Source: Pagrus major (lineage: Eukaryota; Chordata; Actinopteri; Spariformes; Sparidae). Taken from it: a DNA stretch of 64,000 nucleotides. The stretch lies in assembly GCF_040436345.1 (NCBI RefSeq), contig NC_133215.1, forward strand, positions 25,347,806 to 25,411,805. Reading direction: 5' to 3'. Below are positions 12,556 to 26,206 of the stretch, one piece after another (the first letter of the stretch is position 1; every line of letters begins with the position of its first letter). A model generated the notes under the pieces. The model was not told where the DNA came from. It did not search any database and saw only the letters and a program-made list of their open reading frames with translations. A program made the translations under genes and the position numbers.

Positions 12556-12992
12556 CTGCTCCGGCTGAAGGTCAGAGGGCATGCCAGTGGACGTGGCGCT
12601 CAGCAACTGCGACCATATCAGCCATTGTGTGTCAGAGAGCAGCTGCCTGGCCCAATCAGGAGAGCTGAACAGCAGAGAGAAGCAGGAAGAAACTGCTAGA
12701 TCATGTTGTAGGTTTTAAAGGCGCTCATCTGTGCAACTTTTAACTTCTGATGATCAATACCATCCAGCAGTGTGTTTATTACAGGGTACGTACAGCTTTA
12801 TAATAGTAAAATTCAAGCACCTTTCAAGCACTTTCAAGGGGCCTAAACAAAACATTTCCAGACTCTCAATGCCTTTATTATCACCTCCAACTTGTAACTA
12901 TAAATACAATTGCAAAAAATAAAGTTTACTGAATTTCTCTATACGCAGAGCAATCTTTGTATATTGTCATTTTATTTTACCAGATGTTCAAA

Positions 12993-13328
12993 TTAAAGGT
13001 GCAATATGTAGTTTTGGGGAAGAAGTTTTTATGCCTAAACAAACTACATAAACAAACTCTCTTTGTTTTCATGACTGAATAAACAGAATAAACAAACTGA
13101 CGTTAAAGGAATAAACAGCAATTTCATTCTGTTTTACTTTGTTTATATTTGGCGGACCCTGCCACCTTTCTAGCTTCAAACAGTGTTCTGGGACCTTATT
13201 TTCCTCTGAGAACAGCTTGTTTATTCAGTTATGGAAAATATGAATATTTCCAAATTTGTATCATCACCTCATTGATATTGTAAATATTGTTTGGATTTCT
13301 TCCCCAAAACTACACAGTGCCCCTTTAA
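12993..13328 (+). mobile_element. TTAAAGG-ended MITE (copy 1, full length)
   Basis: The 336-bp element starts TTAAAGGTGCAATATGTAGT and ends ACTACACAGTGCCCCTTTAA. The ends are inverted repeats of about 34 bp with few mismatches (both contain GTAGTTTTGGGGAAGAA). The interior holds GGCGGACCCTGCCACCTTTC and CTGAGAACAGCTTGTTTAT, which recur in four other copies in this window. There is no coding capacity, so it is a non-autonomous DNA element. The remainder of the 12.6-13.85 kb interval between srl and tfap4 shows nothing else recognisable. Confidence 0.85.
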
Positions 13329-13857
13329 CTTTGATCATTAATCAATCTTTAAATTTGACAATGGGATTGTTTCATTTTGAATAAAAAAAACATTTTGTTT
13401 ACATGAGTGCTTGTGTAGTTGAAACACCATATTATGTTGAGAATCAAGCATTTCTCAAGCTTGATTCTCAATATCAGTATATTACCAGCCTTGAAACAAC
13501 ACCTCAGATTCAAAATGTTAGTCTTTGTACCGATTGTATAAAAGTTGAGATTTTAAAGTGCTCATCTGTTCACCTTTTAACCTCTAATTATCAATACCAT
13601 CCAGTAGTGTATTCATTACTTTCCAGACCAATGTTTGTATGATAAAAAGGTAATTTGTCACAGTTGGAGATCTGTAGCAACTGAATAAAATGAGGTCTGT
13701 GAGCCACCTGTATTTATCAGAGCTGTCAACCCTCGGCTGCTGCTGCTGCCACATGAGGAGTCGCTCCACGTCACCACCTGGTGGACAAAGAAACTTCACA
13801 CCATATATAATTAAAGTAAACCATGAGGCAGAGGGGTGTAATAAAAAAAGTACAAAT

Positions 13858-13863
13858 TTTATT
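13858..13863 (-). terminator. tfap4: Candidate polyadenylation signal of tfap4
   Basis: The minus strand reads AATAAA here, about 2.75 kb after the tfap4 stop codon. No gene, and no strong repeat of the families seen elsewhere, lies between. The interval 13864-16614 is therefore best read as a long 3' UTR. Nearer AATAAA-like sequences could give shorter transcripts, and transcript data would decide. Confidence 0.35.
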
Positions 13864-16614
13864 TTTTTTTCATCTTTACAAAGGCCTGTTTACCCAAGTT
13901 TTTATAAACAAAATATAACAGCTTCTCATCGACCTGGACTGATGGAAAACAAAACAAACAAACAAAAAAATAAATCACAAAAATATAAAAAAAATGCTTG
14001 TCACCAAAAATGGAAAACAGGATGAGAAAGACAGATGAAAAGACAGAAGAGCAGAACATAATAAACAGCTGCTGAGTCACAGCAAAGAGTTTACAAAAAA
14101 TAAATGGCAAAAAAATATCTTCCTCATCATTGATTCAGGCAGTACAGAACAGCAAGTGCTTCATATCAAATATCTCAAATTCCACCAAAAGACAGCAGTG
14201 CTGCAACACAATGTACAGAAACATTTGGGGAGCAAGTGTTCAGCCGACCAATAACAAACCTCAGCCTAGATTCAAGCTGTGCTTTACCATCTGTCAGCCA
14301 AACACTGAACCCTTCAACAAAGTTTCACAAACAATATGAGAACCCCCCCCACACACGTTTGGCATGAAAATACTAGTCTAACCAGATATAAAATTGATGT
14401 CAGTAAGTGAAATAGTGTCCACTCATCTCACACAAGACAGTTTCACACTGAACCCATCAGTCATGTGTTAATGGAAAAAAAAAAGAAGAAACCAGCATTA
14501 AAAAAAGAAACAAACTTTCAAAACAAAAGCCCGCTTTAGAAAACAGCAATTATTAACATGCGTTCAATTGGCAACAGAACATATGAGAGATCAAAAGACA
14601 GATACAAATCCAAATAAAAGGAATGTTTACAGCATCAAGTCAGCGTATCAAATTGAGTATGACAGGAGGGAGGCTCGAAGCAGGGATTTCCAGTCAAATT
14701 CCCGACACGAATATAAGCAATGAAACATGAGGTGGACAGACTCGGTGCATTTTGGGGAGACATCTGTAGTTCAGTGCTCTTCATTAGAGTTCAGCACTCT
14801 GTGAGGCATCTGATGCACCGAAAACATACATCGAACTGTAAGTACGGGCTAAGATTTCCAATAAAGCTGCTGCTCTTGTGTTTCTTTTCCAAAATGATTT
14901 TTTTTCTGGGAAGCTGGTGAGTGAATTCATTTTATTTACTTTCTCCTCCGTTTTGAAAATTTTGTTTTTCAATATACATTTACTATCCTGTCATCTGTTA
15001 TTCTACGTTGTAGGTTATTGTTGACATCAGTATGATATCAGTGTTTTGAAGGGTTTTTCTATTTATGTGAGTAAATATCACAATGAGTCAACACAAAATG
15101 TGCTGTCATTTGTGATCAGACCTCCCTGCTCCACTGCCCTCTAAGCAATTCCGAGATGTGGAAATGACGCGTATCATTTCCCAGAAAAATTCACACACGT
15201 GTAATAAACAAGTGTGAAGTTACACAAAAGGTTTGTGCCTCAGCTCACTGCTGGTCAGCAGAGCACCTTGTTGACAAAGAGCACCACAAGTAGAGACTAC
15301 ATTCTTTGTTTCATACATATCCTGTAGGTGTCATGTACACACCTATCGACGGTGCATAGATAACTTCACCTCATGTATAAATGACACCGACAAATGTACT
15401 GAAGATGGAATTGCATAAATACCAAAAACTCTAGTGCATAGTCACTGAAATCAACAAACCAAGACCAGAAGATAGACTGGAAGTCTTTGGAGGAAAACCG
15501 GAAGCCTTCATACAAACAGAGCGCTTGAATCATACAAATCTGTTTCAGATTATCAAACCGGCCAAATGTTCCATTAATTCACTCAGTTTGATCCAGTCAA
15601 ATTGTCCGAGGTTGAAAATGAAAATCTGTCTGAGTTCTGGAAATTAATCAACGTGTTGTTTCTACTTTTAAAAACACTTTTAAAAGTTAGTTGTTAGTTA
15701 AATTTGGTTGAAATCAAACTTTAGCAAAAATTCCCCGCAAGGCTTCCGGTTCCCCATGAAAACCTGACAAACCTCCAATTTTAAGTTGTTAATCTCAATA
15801 TAACAAAATCTTCACTTTCAACATTCAGTAACCCTGACAAGAAAAAAAAAAGTTAACAAAACAATGAAAAACAATAATAACCAAAAGACGATCAATGTAA
15901 ATTGTTCATCAGCTTATTTTTAAGGGCTTATTTAGATATCAAAAACACAACGTATGTTTTTTCAAGTAAATCAGATATAATTTCATTCGACATTTAGCCT
16001 CCAATTGCGATTAGGTTTGAATTTTTCCCAAACTTTTTAAAATTTAGAAATGCCTTCTGTTGTAGTTTAAGTTGAGTTTTGTGGCCACTGGCACTACGAT
16101 ATCATGTGACCAACCAGGAAACAAAGAAAAAACAAACATATTAAGACTGGGGAAGAAACAGCTGCTACTCGACATCCCTTAAAGAATCAAGAGCTGCTTG
16201 CTTATTGTGTTGTTACATTCAACTCTCCATTGTACTCACTATCAATTTGTGGCACAAATAATACTGTCAGTGCGCCAGTGACGACAGTTAGCTGTGATAC
16301 TGCGACTGTATGTAGCACACATAAACACACATGAAGGACGGACGGATGCTGATAGCTGTTTACAAGAGGAGACCCTCCAGGTTTAAAGTAGCCACAGACC
16401 GGCTCTGACAAATCCCACAGGACCTCCTCTGCACGCTGACCATCCTATGTTTTCAATTTTACAGTACATGACTGATACAGAGCTTAACCACTGGATTTAA
16501 AATTTTTCATAATGCCGAAGAAAGATTATTTTAAGTAGTCAAGCTCCTGGAGGGAATCTTACAGTGAGTAGGTATTTTAAGTGTTTGTGTGTGTTTGTGA
16601 GTTCATGGGGTGGA
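13864..16614 (-). other. tfap4: Probable tfap4 3' UTR
   Basis: This is 2.75 kb of AT-rich, non-coding sequence immediately downstream of the tfap4 stop. It has several A-rich tracts but none of the repeat families found in the neighbouring introns. It is assigned as 3' UTR by position and by the AATAAA at its far end (inference). No conserved element was identified by eye. Confidence 0.4.
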
Positions 16615-18874
16615 TCAGTTCATCGAGCAGTCCTCCCCCTCTGTGTCGGTGTCTGTGTCTGAGCAGGCGGTGTCCATGGCGACGTGCGCAGGGCTAACGA
16701 TGACCGCTCGCCTTTGCTCCTCCTCGGCACTCGCTCTCCTCTCCTGAGTGCGCTCGATGTGCTGGATTGCCTGAAAGAAAAGGGGGAAAAACACATTGAA
16801 GGCTGCAGCAAGTATTCAGTCCACTAAAACAATTCTACGGTGAAAACATTTTCACAATTAAATGATAACTGCAGACTATGAAAGTAGGCTGGGAGCTTGA
16901 TCAACAATGGCTCTCTATAATAAGTAAAACAAACTCTGACCTACACATGAGTTAATTTTGAAGAAAACTTGAAATTGCCTTGTTCATATTTGTTATCGCC
17001 ATCCCTCCTGAGCTTTCAAATCACTTTTTTGTGTTGCAGAATTCGCTGATCCAGCCTGTCTGTTTTCATGTCTGAGTGCTGTTTCAATGGATTTCACCAT
17101 TTACATCGAATTTATTAAAGAATGTAAAATATTGATGGTAAGCATGTCAACTTTTACAAATACAGTAAACAGTAGCTAAGAAAGGCTATTTCTTTGACGC
17201 CCGTGGAGAATGTCCCCAGACTCCCTTTAAAAAAAGCTCAATTTTGAGACCCTTTGCATTAGGGTCATTGTGTAATGCTGTCTACAACACATTCTTAACA
17301 ATTTGGGCCTTCTCGTTAATTTGGCAAATGTTATACATGAATATATTTCTTTCTTGATGTAGCTGTATATTTGCATATAGAGTGGGGAAGTGATATCCAA
17401 AAGCTGACTTCATTAACACTCACCTGCACAATAGTGTCCAGGTTCTGTCTGGATGTTGACACGGTGCTGGTGTGGACAGACGGGCTCATGGTCACGACGG
17501 TGACGTGATGGGGGGGGTGCTGAGTTAGTGTTGGGGCTGGGACAATGACCGTGGGGTGGTGGGTTGGGGCGGGGGGAGTGGGTGGAGCCAGCACCTGGAG
17601 CAAATAGAAAAATATAAACAACATTAATATGTTTTAATTTTACATCAAAGACTGTTTGTGTTCACACAACTGCTACTGATGAGGCAAGTGATTTAAAAAG
17701 GGCCAGAACACGTTCAGTAGCCATTGATCAAACCGTAGTGCAAACAGAGATGCCTACTGTTTTGTTCAAATGTGTGTGTATGTTTCTGACCTGTGGACTG
17801 TGTGTTTGTCTGTCAGCGGCGTGGATCTGCTGCAGCCGTAACAGTGTCTGGCTCTGGAGGATCGCCTGCTCCTCCTCCACCTGCTGGGTGATCACCTTCA
17901 GACGCTCGGGGCTCATCTGGGTGTCAAGAGATCGCACCTGCACACAAACACACACAGAGTACATGTGTTATTACATTAAGAACCACTTCAGCATTAATTT
18001 AAGGGCAGCTCAAAACACAGCAAAATGTATTGTGTTCTACTAAAACTCATTAATTCAAACTTTGGAAACATCTCAACCCTGCAGCTCTCCCACTGTTTAC
18101 TTTCCTCTTTCACTTCCTGTTTAAGTTTCTGTTTGTCCTTTCACCTCCTGTCAAGTCTCCTGTGTCTTAACCTGCTGTTCAGGTAGATCCAGGATGTGAG
18201 CTTATCAGCAATTAGCTGGGTTACTGGTACATCTGTCAACACCACCAGCTGCCACCTTGTTAAGGTGACTGATACCAAAAAGGCTGGAAAAACAGAACTT
18301 AGTCTGTGTATTTTGGTAGTGTATGTCCACTGTGACCATTTTACAACCTGGAGAACCTCTGCTACCCCAGCCCATCTTTCTGTCTCACCTGCTCCTCCAT
18401 CTGCATACGAGCCGAGCGCTCCTTGTCCAGTTGCTGTCGCAGCTCTAACATCTCCCTCCTCAGCTCCTCCACTTTCTCCTCCTCCAGTGTGTCTGGAGAG
18501 CCGATCCCTTCGTCCTTCTCCTCTGCTCGCCTCCTCTTAGGTGATGAGCCGCTAAACTCCTGCATCGCCATGGAGGACACGCATGTTAAATATAAAACAT
18601 ACAACATGCATATTTACATATTTAAACTTAGTGTGTGGGTGCTCCAGTCAGCTTGTATACAATCTGACAAGTTTTCGCTTTACTTAAAAACAAAACATGC
18701 TGCTTGAGAGTGGTGAGAAAGTGAAGCACAAGGTGAAACAACAGCATGGTAAACAAATGAGACGGCACTGTAGTGTAGTGTACAAGCTGTGTGTAACGCG
18801 AACGTATTTAACTGTCCTACTTGACATTCATGTGCTTCTGCTAGAACTCAATGTCAACATGAAGCCTCTCACAC

Positions 18875-18955
<81 letters not shown>

Positions 18956-21900
18956 TGACCTGACGCTGTTTAATCATCTGCTGATAGATGCAACATCACA
19001 CCGCCCATGTGCACCACATTTAAACCTAACCCCACATAACATGTCACATGCTGTCATGGCCCAGTGAGGCACAATCTGACCAAGAGTGACTTCTTGTTGA
19101 GGCAAGCTCGAGCCAGTCAGGGAAATGTTTTCCTCTGAGAGACTGTATCTCTATAAGATTTTTTAAAAATTGCTCCTGACAGAACTTTCACAATACACAC
19201 ATCACTGCTTGATTGAAAAACGAACATTTACCAACAGGGCAATTAGGGAACTAAAGGGATAATCCAAGTCAGCCTGAAATATGGAAAACCATTCAGTGGA
19301 CCATAGTGGACTCAAACAAGTTTTGGTGGTAATGTCAGGTGATCAAGAGCTATTTAAAATAGGCTGCACACAATAATGATGAGATACAATCGGACAGGCT
19401 GCTACCTGGATGAAGCGTTTGAGCTGGTTGTTCTGTGCCAGGAGCGTCGTCTTTTCCTGCTCCAAGGCAAAGATGTAGTCCGCCGTCTGCTGCAGGATAG
19501 CCGCCTGTTGGTGACGAACCCAAAAGAAAAGTGAGTACGAGAATAGCATGTGCACAAAAACGTTCTCACAAAACTGTCAGTGAAGGAAACTCAAATCAAG
19601 ACCATAACGTGTCATAATCTAAGGCATCCTTTCCACACCTTGCTGAGTTTCTCTCCGTCCGTGTGGGGCAGGAGTGTTTTGAGGGACTGGAAGCCTGCGT
19701 TGATGCTCTGCATGCGCCGGCGTTCGTTGCTGTTGGCAATCTCGCGGCGGATTCGTCTCTCCTGGTCCTGGGCTGTCTCCGGACTGAGGGGGATGTTGGC
19801 CAGGCTGAGGAAGAAAGGTCAAAGGGGAGATGGTCATTATTCTGTCGTCTGTGTCCCATGAGAAGGTATAAGCGTCTCTCTGACACATATTTGATAATAC
19901 TTCTTACTCAGGTTTTAGGTCAAATTTTCTCCTTACAAACTACAAACATCACAAGCAATGCAGCTAAAAGAGAATTTGACGTCATTTTGAAATAAAATAA
20001 ATCTAATTTACACAATCAGCTAACAACACACAACTATGAAACAAATCTTCTACTCTTTACCAAGTCAATAAACAAACAGCAACGATAAAATTGTGAGCCT
20101 CTTCTCTAACTGACCCCTTAAACCGTTCACCTCGATCTCTACTAGGTTGCAGTCCCGATCTCTCTACATTCCTCAGTCAAGCTGCCTGGAGGTCTATGAG
20201 TTTGGCTGAACTCAGTGCCCTATCACACACCTCCACCCCATGAGGTTAGATATTATGGTAGAAAAAACCTATGTCATATTTACTCAGGGGGGGAATTACA
20301 TGACCCATTAAACCTAAAGATGCTCACGGTGCCAGGAAGACGACAAACCTGGAGAACCAGATCTGGGATGTTTACAAAAATGAAAAGGTCAGACAAAGGA
20401 CACAGCTCACATGGCTATAAACAAAAGATGAGTGCGTGGGTGTGCAGCCATACTCTAATGTTCAAAGCTAAATTTAAAGACCCTGATTTGATTTCTGACT
20501 GTGTGTTTACAAGCCAGTGACGTCAGCTTAACTAAAAGCAGAAAGGCTGATAAAACGCACATTTAAAAGATCATAAAACACCTTCATTACCTCATGATGT
20601 ATGTACACGACCTATAAAACCAGTCATTAAATTAAAAATAAAAATAAGTTTTTATCCTGTTTTACTTTGAAAGCAGCCCTCCTAAATGTATGGTTTAATA
20701 TCTCTTAATCACCAGATTAAACTCCTTACGATAAAAGACTTTACATAGCCAGCAAGTACCAAGTAATAACTTTCCACAGTGTATCTCTCAATTACAGCAC
20801 TTGTTCAGCAGCGATGATATAGACGAGTAAATGTACCCTACATTGTACATCAAAAATAAGTAATTAAATACATATGTACAGGATCCAAGATCACACAAAG
20901 TTTTTGTTAATTCCCTGCCTTATTTAGATATAATAACCATTTCTGACAATAATTGTTAAAGTTATCTATACAAACATTCATGGAGAAAGTCAGACCCTGC
21001 CACCTTTTCTAGCTTCAAACAGTGTTCTGGGACCTTGTTTTCCTCTGAGAACAGCTTGTTTACTCAGTTATGGAAAAGATAAACATTTCTAAGTTTGTAT
21101 TATTACCTCATTAATATTGGAAATACTCTCTGACTTTGAATTTCTACTCCAACACTACATAGTGCCCCTTTAAGTTTTATAAAAAAGGTCAAAAATCAAC
21201 TTCAGCCCATCCACAAGAAAAACTTGAAGTACACAGTGTATCCATACTACACACATCTATATATATATCAATCAGACCAGAAACAGTCCAGAAAAACCAT
21301 CACATCTTTACCCACACAGGTGAAACCTGCCGGGGATCTTAAAGTTTAGAGATGAGATCAGCTGTTGTCAGCTGACGCTGCCAGGAGCTGCGGAGCTCCA
21401 ACATGGCCGCCTGAGGGCGCGTCGACAGTCTGGACGGTAGCAGCAGTGAAATGTGACTCCGCCAGCAGCAGCGGCGGCGGCAGCAGGCCCCCTGGCATCA
21501 TGGAGAACAATGCTTTCCACCGTTAGCACTAAGCTAGCACTCACTCACTGATATGCTGCTCGCGGATGCTGATCTGTGTCCACCCTTAAACTTATATGAC
21601 GACGTGTTTCGGTTAAACAAGCTAGTAGCCGAGTAAAAACAAGTCAGCGCGCACACAATACAGTGGGAGAACGAGCACGGGATAGCTAGCTGGTTAGCCA
21701 AGCTAAGCTAGCGTTAGCACACGACACAACCACGGCTGCTGCGCGGAGCATTATTTAACCAGGCGTGTAGCGCAGCCGAACCCTCATTTCACGCCCCCAT
21801 GTTTAATACACCAACAAATAAACTTCAAATACAGCTGGTCCGCTGAGAACAGTGAGGTGTGTGAGAAAATACATCGTTATAAACGTGTGGTTTGGTGTGT

Positions 21901-22379
21901 AGCAGCGAGGCGGCGGGGAACACGTTAACTACCACGTGGTTGCTGTTCAACTGGACGCAAATGTATCGATTTCATCTCGCTGATTTACATATTTCTGAGC
22001 TGAATGGGTGCAAACGTGCCCTGTATGTTCTTACATGTCATTCGGCCTGGAAAAATGTAATAACACAAGTTAAATGTGACTATATTTCCTCGTCGCCAAC
22101 GGCAGCAGCTGGCCAACAAGCTGCTAATTTCCACAACCATGCTCCTGCTGCCAAGACATCGCAGCGAGGCTAACACCTAGCATGCTAACTGGAGTCACTG
22201 CATTACACACACATACACACACTATACCGCCACACGAGGGATGATATGTGCGAGCAGTTTCGTATCAACAAAAAATAGCTAGCTACACACCTGCAGAGAC
22301 CCCCGATAACATCCTTCTCCGTCTTCTTGAACTGCTGTAAGGACGGTATCTTCTCTGTCGGCATCATGAAATATTCCAT
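16615..22379 (-). CDS. tfap4: Transcription factor AP-4 (bHLH-leucine zipper), complete
   Basis: There are seven coding exons: 22379-22291, 19804-19639, 19504-19406, 18559-18389, 17937-17791, 17594-17424 and 16770-16615. All have GT-AG borders and consistent phase, totalling 999 nt and 332 aa (mammalian AP-4 is about 338 aa). The protein starts MEYFMMPTEKIPSLQQFKK. The basic region is at about residues 45-61 (ERRIRREIANSNERRRM), with the helix-loop-helix to about 105. A first zipper runs on in exon 3 (YIFALEQEKTTLLAQNNQLK), and a second Leu/Glu heptad region is in exons 4-5 (VEELRREMLELRQQLDKE). Exon 6 is Pro/His/Thr-rich, and the C-terminus is acidic (DTDTDTEGEDC). Known role: a nuclear homodimer binding symmetrical CAGCTG E-boxes, acting downstream of MYC in proliferation control. 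The frame is intact. Intron 4 (17938-18388) shows nothing notable, and intron 3 (18560-19405) carries a long (CA)n. Confidence 0.97.
18869..18955. repeat. (CA)n microsatellite
   Basis: About 85 bp of nearly pure CA dinucleotide repeat in tfap4 intron 3, with one CG interruption near its left end. It is likely length-polymorphic. Confidence 0.95.
20985..21173 (+). mobile_element. TTAAAGG-ended MITE (copy 2, 5'-truncated)
   Basis: It begins within the shared core (CAGACCCTGCCACC) and runs to the family's right end (CATAGTGCCCCTTTAA). About the first half of the element is missing. It lies in tfap4 intron 1. Confidence 0.8.
21390..21800. promoter_or_regulatory. tfap4: CpG-rich block in tfap4 intron 1
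   Basis: GC and CpG content rise sharply here (GGCCGCCTGAGGGCGCGTCG near 21404, CGGCGGCGGCAGCAGG near 21470, CAGCGCGCACAC near 21645) compared with the AT-rich intron on both sides. It sits 0.5-1 kb downstream of the first coding exon on the minus strand. It may be an internal promoter or the edge of the promoter CpG island. The rest of intron 1 (19805-22290) holds only MITE copy 2 and unremarkable AT-rich DNA. Confidence 0.35.
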
Positions 22380-22912
22380 GCTTTCAGAGCCACCTTCTGT
22401 AGTCCGTGTTTTCTGTTCCTTCTTCCTCCACTGCTGTCCCTGTTAAAATATAATTACGCACGTTTTTGAGCACAGAGCCGTCGCCGCACTCCTCAGTGAC
22501 GCATACCGAAAATACAGCTTCAAAATCGGGCGATCTGAGGAGCAGAGTTAGGAAAATAAAAGTAAGTTGAGGCTGTGTTGCTTCCCACAGCTGATGGGGT
22601 TCCCTCCAATGTGTGTGTGTGTGGCTCCTTGCCTCCGCCTACTACGGGTCTGTGTGTGTGCGTGCGCGTGTGTCTGCTGCCTCCGCCTACTACGTGTGTG
22701 TGTGTGTGTGCAGCTGATCTGTGTGAGGCGGGAAACAGCTGGTTGGAATCAGAGCCCGTTTTCCGGAGAGCAGAACAAACAGAGCAGCAGCAGCAGCAGA
22801 GTCGCTGTGTGACTGCAGTGCTGCGGATCACATCCTCACACAGACGGACAGCTGCTGATGTCTGCGTGGTAACACAACTATCAGCGAGGAGGAACAACCC
22901 GGAGACGGACAC
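22380..22912 (-). promoter_or_regulatory. tfap4: tfap4 5' UTR and promoter region
   Basis: The sequence upstream of the tfap4 ATG is CpG-richer than its surroundings and includes a TGACGCA (CRE/AP-1-like) motif near 22497. It also contains (TG)n stretches interspersed with two copies of GCCTCCGCCTACTACG (near 22630 and 22679), a local tandem duplication. No TATA box is obvious, which suits a broad CpG promoter. The start site cannot be placed from sequence alone. Confidence 0.4.
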
Positions 22913-25260
22913 TCAACTGCAGAGGTGTTTGTTGATACTGTGTGATCCACTAAATCACATTAATCCTCCCAGGCATGAATTATAGCTAAATCTTAAAGTG
23001 TTTTTTCTTCAGTGTTTGTTTTTTAATCCCTCATAAGTGAAAATCATATCAATAATTTTTTTTTTTTCAATAAATGTTATTTTGAAGGAGTTAAATAGAT
23101 ATCCACTGCATCAATGGTATAACAAGTGATTCTGGAATAACTGTTAAATCCTTTTATTCTCAGACAAACCTACAAAAGGTGTTAGGATTACTTTAGATGT
23201 ACCGTAATAATAATAAAGAAAAATTGTTGTACATCTTTTTCTGTTAATCTGAAATTCATGCACCAAAGGATATATTCTGTACATTAAGATAAATTGTCCT
23301 ATATTTGGATCAAATCTGAAGACTATTTAATATCGCTATTTAATTAAACTATGCAAATGTGTAAATGTTACCATAATTTTAAATAAAACTAATCTAAATA
23401 CAGTAGGCAGAATATATCCTTTGGTGTATATTGTAACAATGAGTAGACAGATATAGCCTATATTGAGTAAAAAATGTGGCCTACAAGAAATTATTTGGTA
23501 AAATCTGCTTCAAAGTACTACTTACACCTTATTTTTCTTTTTTTTTTACCTGTCTGGTGTTCTGAGAATAAGAGGACTTCACAGCTATTCCAACGGTAAG
23601 CTACGTGTTACATCGTGTCTTCCCTTGCCATTTTGAATTTATCATGCAGTATCTCAAAATGACAAAGAGATACAAAGACAATATTTCAGTGGAAGTGTGG
23701 ACAGAGTCATGGGGATCTGCCACTTGGTGATTGGGACACGGTATTCTCGTTTAAATAGTTAAAAATGGTTTTCAAATATCTGCCTACTGTAGTGTATTTC
23801 ATGCTTGAAAGGGTTAAAACTTAAGTAAAAGTGACCTAAAGGCAACACATGTATTAAAACCTGATTTTGCAGCCCTATCATCTTGGAGGATCTGCAGATT
23901 ATTTTTGCCTGCGAGCCTCCCAGTGGATTAATCGGGCCCTGGCTCCTGTAAATTCAGTTTATTATTCACCACATTACCATTTCAGATGACCTTCTGTCAC
24001 ATTTGGTCTTTCCTTTTTTTTTTTCATTTCAAGTTCAAGTTTATTTGTCATTTCAACTGCAAGGTTTATGTTTTAGAAAAGGTTTCTTTTTGACCAGAAG
24101 ATAAAACTGACACTATGTCTGACAAAAGTATAAAACCAACACATTAAACATGCTCAGGTAGGTATAATATTAGAATACAATGTAATACTAAGCACCACCG
24201 AGAATTTTAAGTTACTCACACAACTATGATATACAAAGTCATGCTGAAATAAATGAATAAATAAATAAATAACCTTAAAGCATGAGAACATTAAATAATC
24301 TATGAAAGTTATTCATCATGCAAAAGTATCAGTCATTTTCTGGATACACCACATATAAAGTCACTGGTTTCCTGCTTTTCTCCAACATCACTCTGAGCAG
24401 TGTCAGTATGAATGAAATCCCTTTGTTGGTCAAAACAAGCAAGTTTAAGGCATCACTTTGGAGCTTGGTAACTTGTGATATATTTGCTATTAATAAATAA
24501 TTAACAATTCATTGAAATTTTACAAAATTTACAAACACTATGAAAGATTTCACCGGACATGTTGCATAACAGGGAGACAATGATGTAACAGGCAATGTAT
24601 ACATAACATATCCGACATAAACAGTCCAGCACAGTACAGCAGGTGGCAGTAATGCACCACAGCAGGAAGAGAGGGATCCTGCATGGTGTAAACACATAGG
24701 ACTGTTGGAGGAAAGTTATTGTGCGTGGATGCATAATAACCTGAGCTTGGAATGAAATACATTACATTTTGTATATAATGAAAATAAAATGATTAGTTTT
24801 TGTTGTTTACCCTTAATTGAGATAAATGAAAAATCTGGTTCAAACTTTGTTGTTGCTTTAAGACAACTGATTTGAAAAATTGAAGCAGAGAGCGAATGAA
24901 AAGGATCCTAGATATGTTATGTTGATTTTTCACTGTTTGGCTGTTCACTCAAATGTGGCAATGTGCATACAATAACTGATAAAAGGCATTGCAAACAAAC
25001 TACGTACATGCTCAAGTGTTTTTCCATTTGAACTGCTCAGGTTCGTCCCCACAATGAAAATGTCTGTTAGGCTACAAATACTATATAGTTCCTCTTTTCT
25101 TTGCTCTCTGCACATTACTCTATTGTACATAATTAACATTATCAAGCTGCGATTTACAGTGATTGTCTTCAAGTTCCTCAAATGTGCCTAAATGTAGAGT
25201 AGCTCTGTAAGGACATAGTGTATATCAAACCAACACACCTGAAGTAGTGTTTCTTAGGTT
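22913..25260. other. Intergenic interval tfap4-mvb12a
   Basis: AT-rich sequence without a recognisable gene. A stretch near 24028-24065 (AAGTTCAAGTTTATTTGTCA) resembles the 3' ends of fish retroelements, but no body is attached. I see nothing else. Confidence 0.5.
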
Positions 25261-25266
25261 TTTATT
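25261..25266 (-). terminator. mvb12a: Candidate polyadenylation signal of mvb12a
   Basis: AATAAA on the minus strand about 940 bp after the mvb12a stop. The interval 25267-26206 has no gene and is read as the 3' UTR. Confidence 0.45.
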
Positions 25267-26206
25267 TTTCCATGCAATAAAAGTTTGCTATACAGACCAT
25301 AAAAACAACAAAACATAACTTTATATATTGTACAATGACAAAGATAAATAGTTGGCCCTTATTCTGACAGTTAAAAAAAAAAAAAAAAACAGATGGTCTC
25401 TGCTTTTGCCCACATATCTTGTTTGAGTGCGACTAACAGAGAGAAATATACAACCTTCCTCCGATCACCTATAAGTAGGACATCATATTTTTTGGGGAAT
25501 AATTAAAAACTGATGGTCGGCTACTCACACAAGAAATACCCTTTATCTAACATTTCTATATGATAGTAAGTTCAATATAACATCTGCAGCAACGTTCATC
25601 CATATTGCTATCATTGAAATCATTAAAAATGCGCAGCACTCAAGGATATCAAGTAACATACAGCAGAGCAGGTAGCGTAAATCTTTAAAGCCAAGTGCAT
25701 CTTCATGATATAATAAAGCATTATTTTAGCATTAAACACATGTTGACAGCGGGGTTAATGCTGCGGATGAGTAGCAGACACTACGGATTCATAGCTTCTT
25801 TCATCTTTAACCCTGTAACATCTTTAAAGGCCGTTTTCCTACAACAGGAGAACAGTTTAAACACACGTTAAGACAATTTAAGTACAAGAATGATTGAATT
25901 CAAACAGGCCTTTCCTTTGGCCAATAAAAACTTGGAATGCTTGAAGATGGTATTACAGTACAGGCTTGACAAGATAGACAAATAAAAGGAATGATAGTGT
26001 GGCATGACAACCAAACAGCCAAATCATCTAAACAGCTTTGATGTATGATTGTTAGTCTCATGTAGAAGAGTAGTGCAGATAGACCCTTTAAATGACCCCG
26101 TTATGATAAATCATTACAATTCCCGGCATGATCCTCCTTCCTCTGTACCATGATGTGAGATGTCATGCTAAAACGCAGAAGTCTGACATTGTTGCTTTGT
26201 CAAAGA

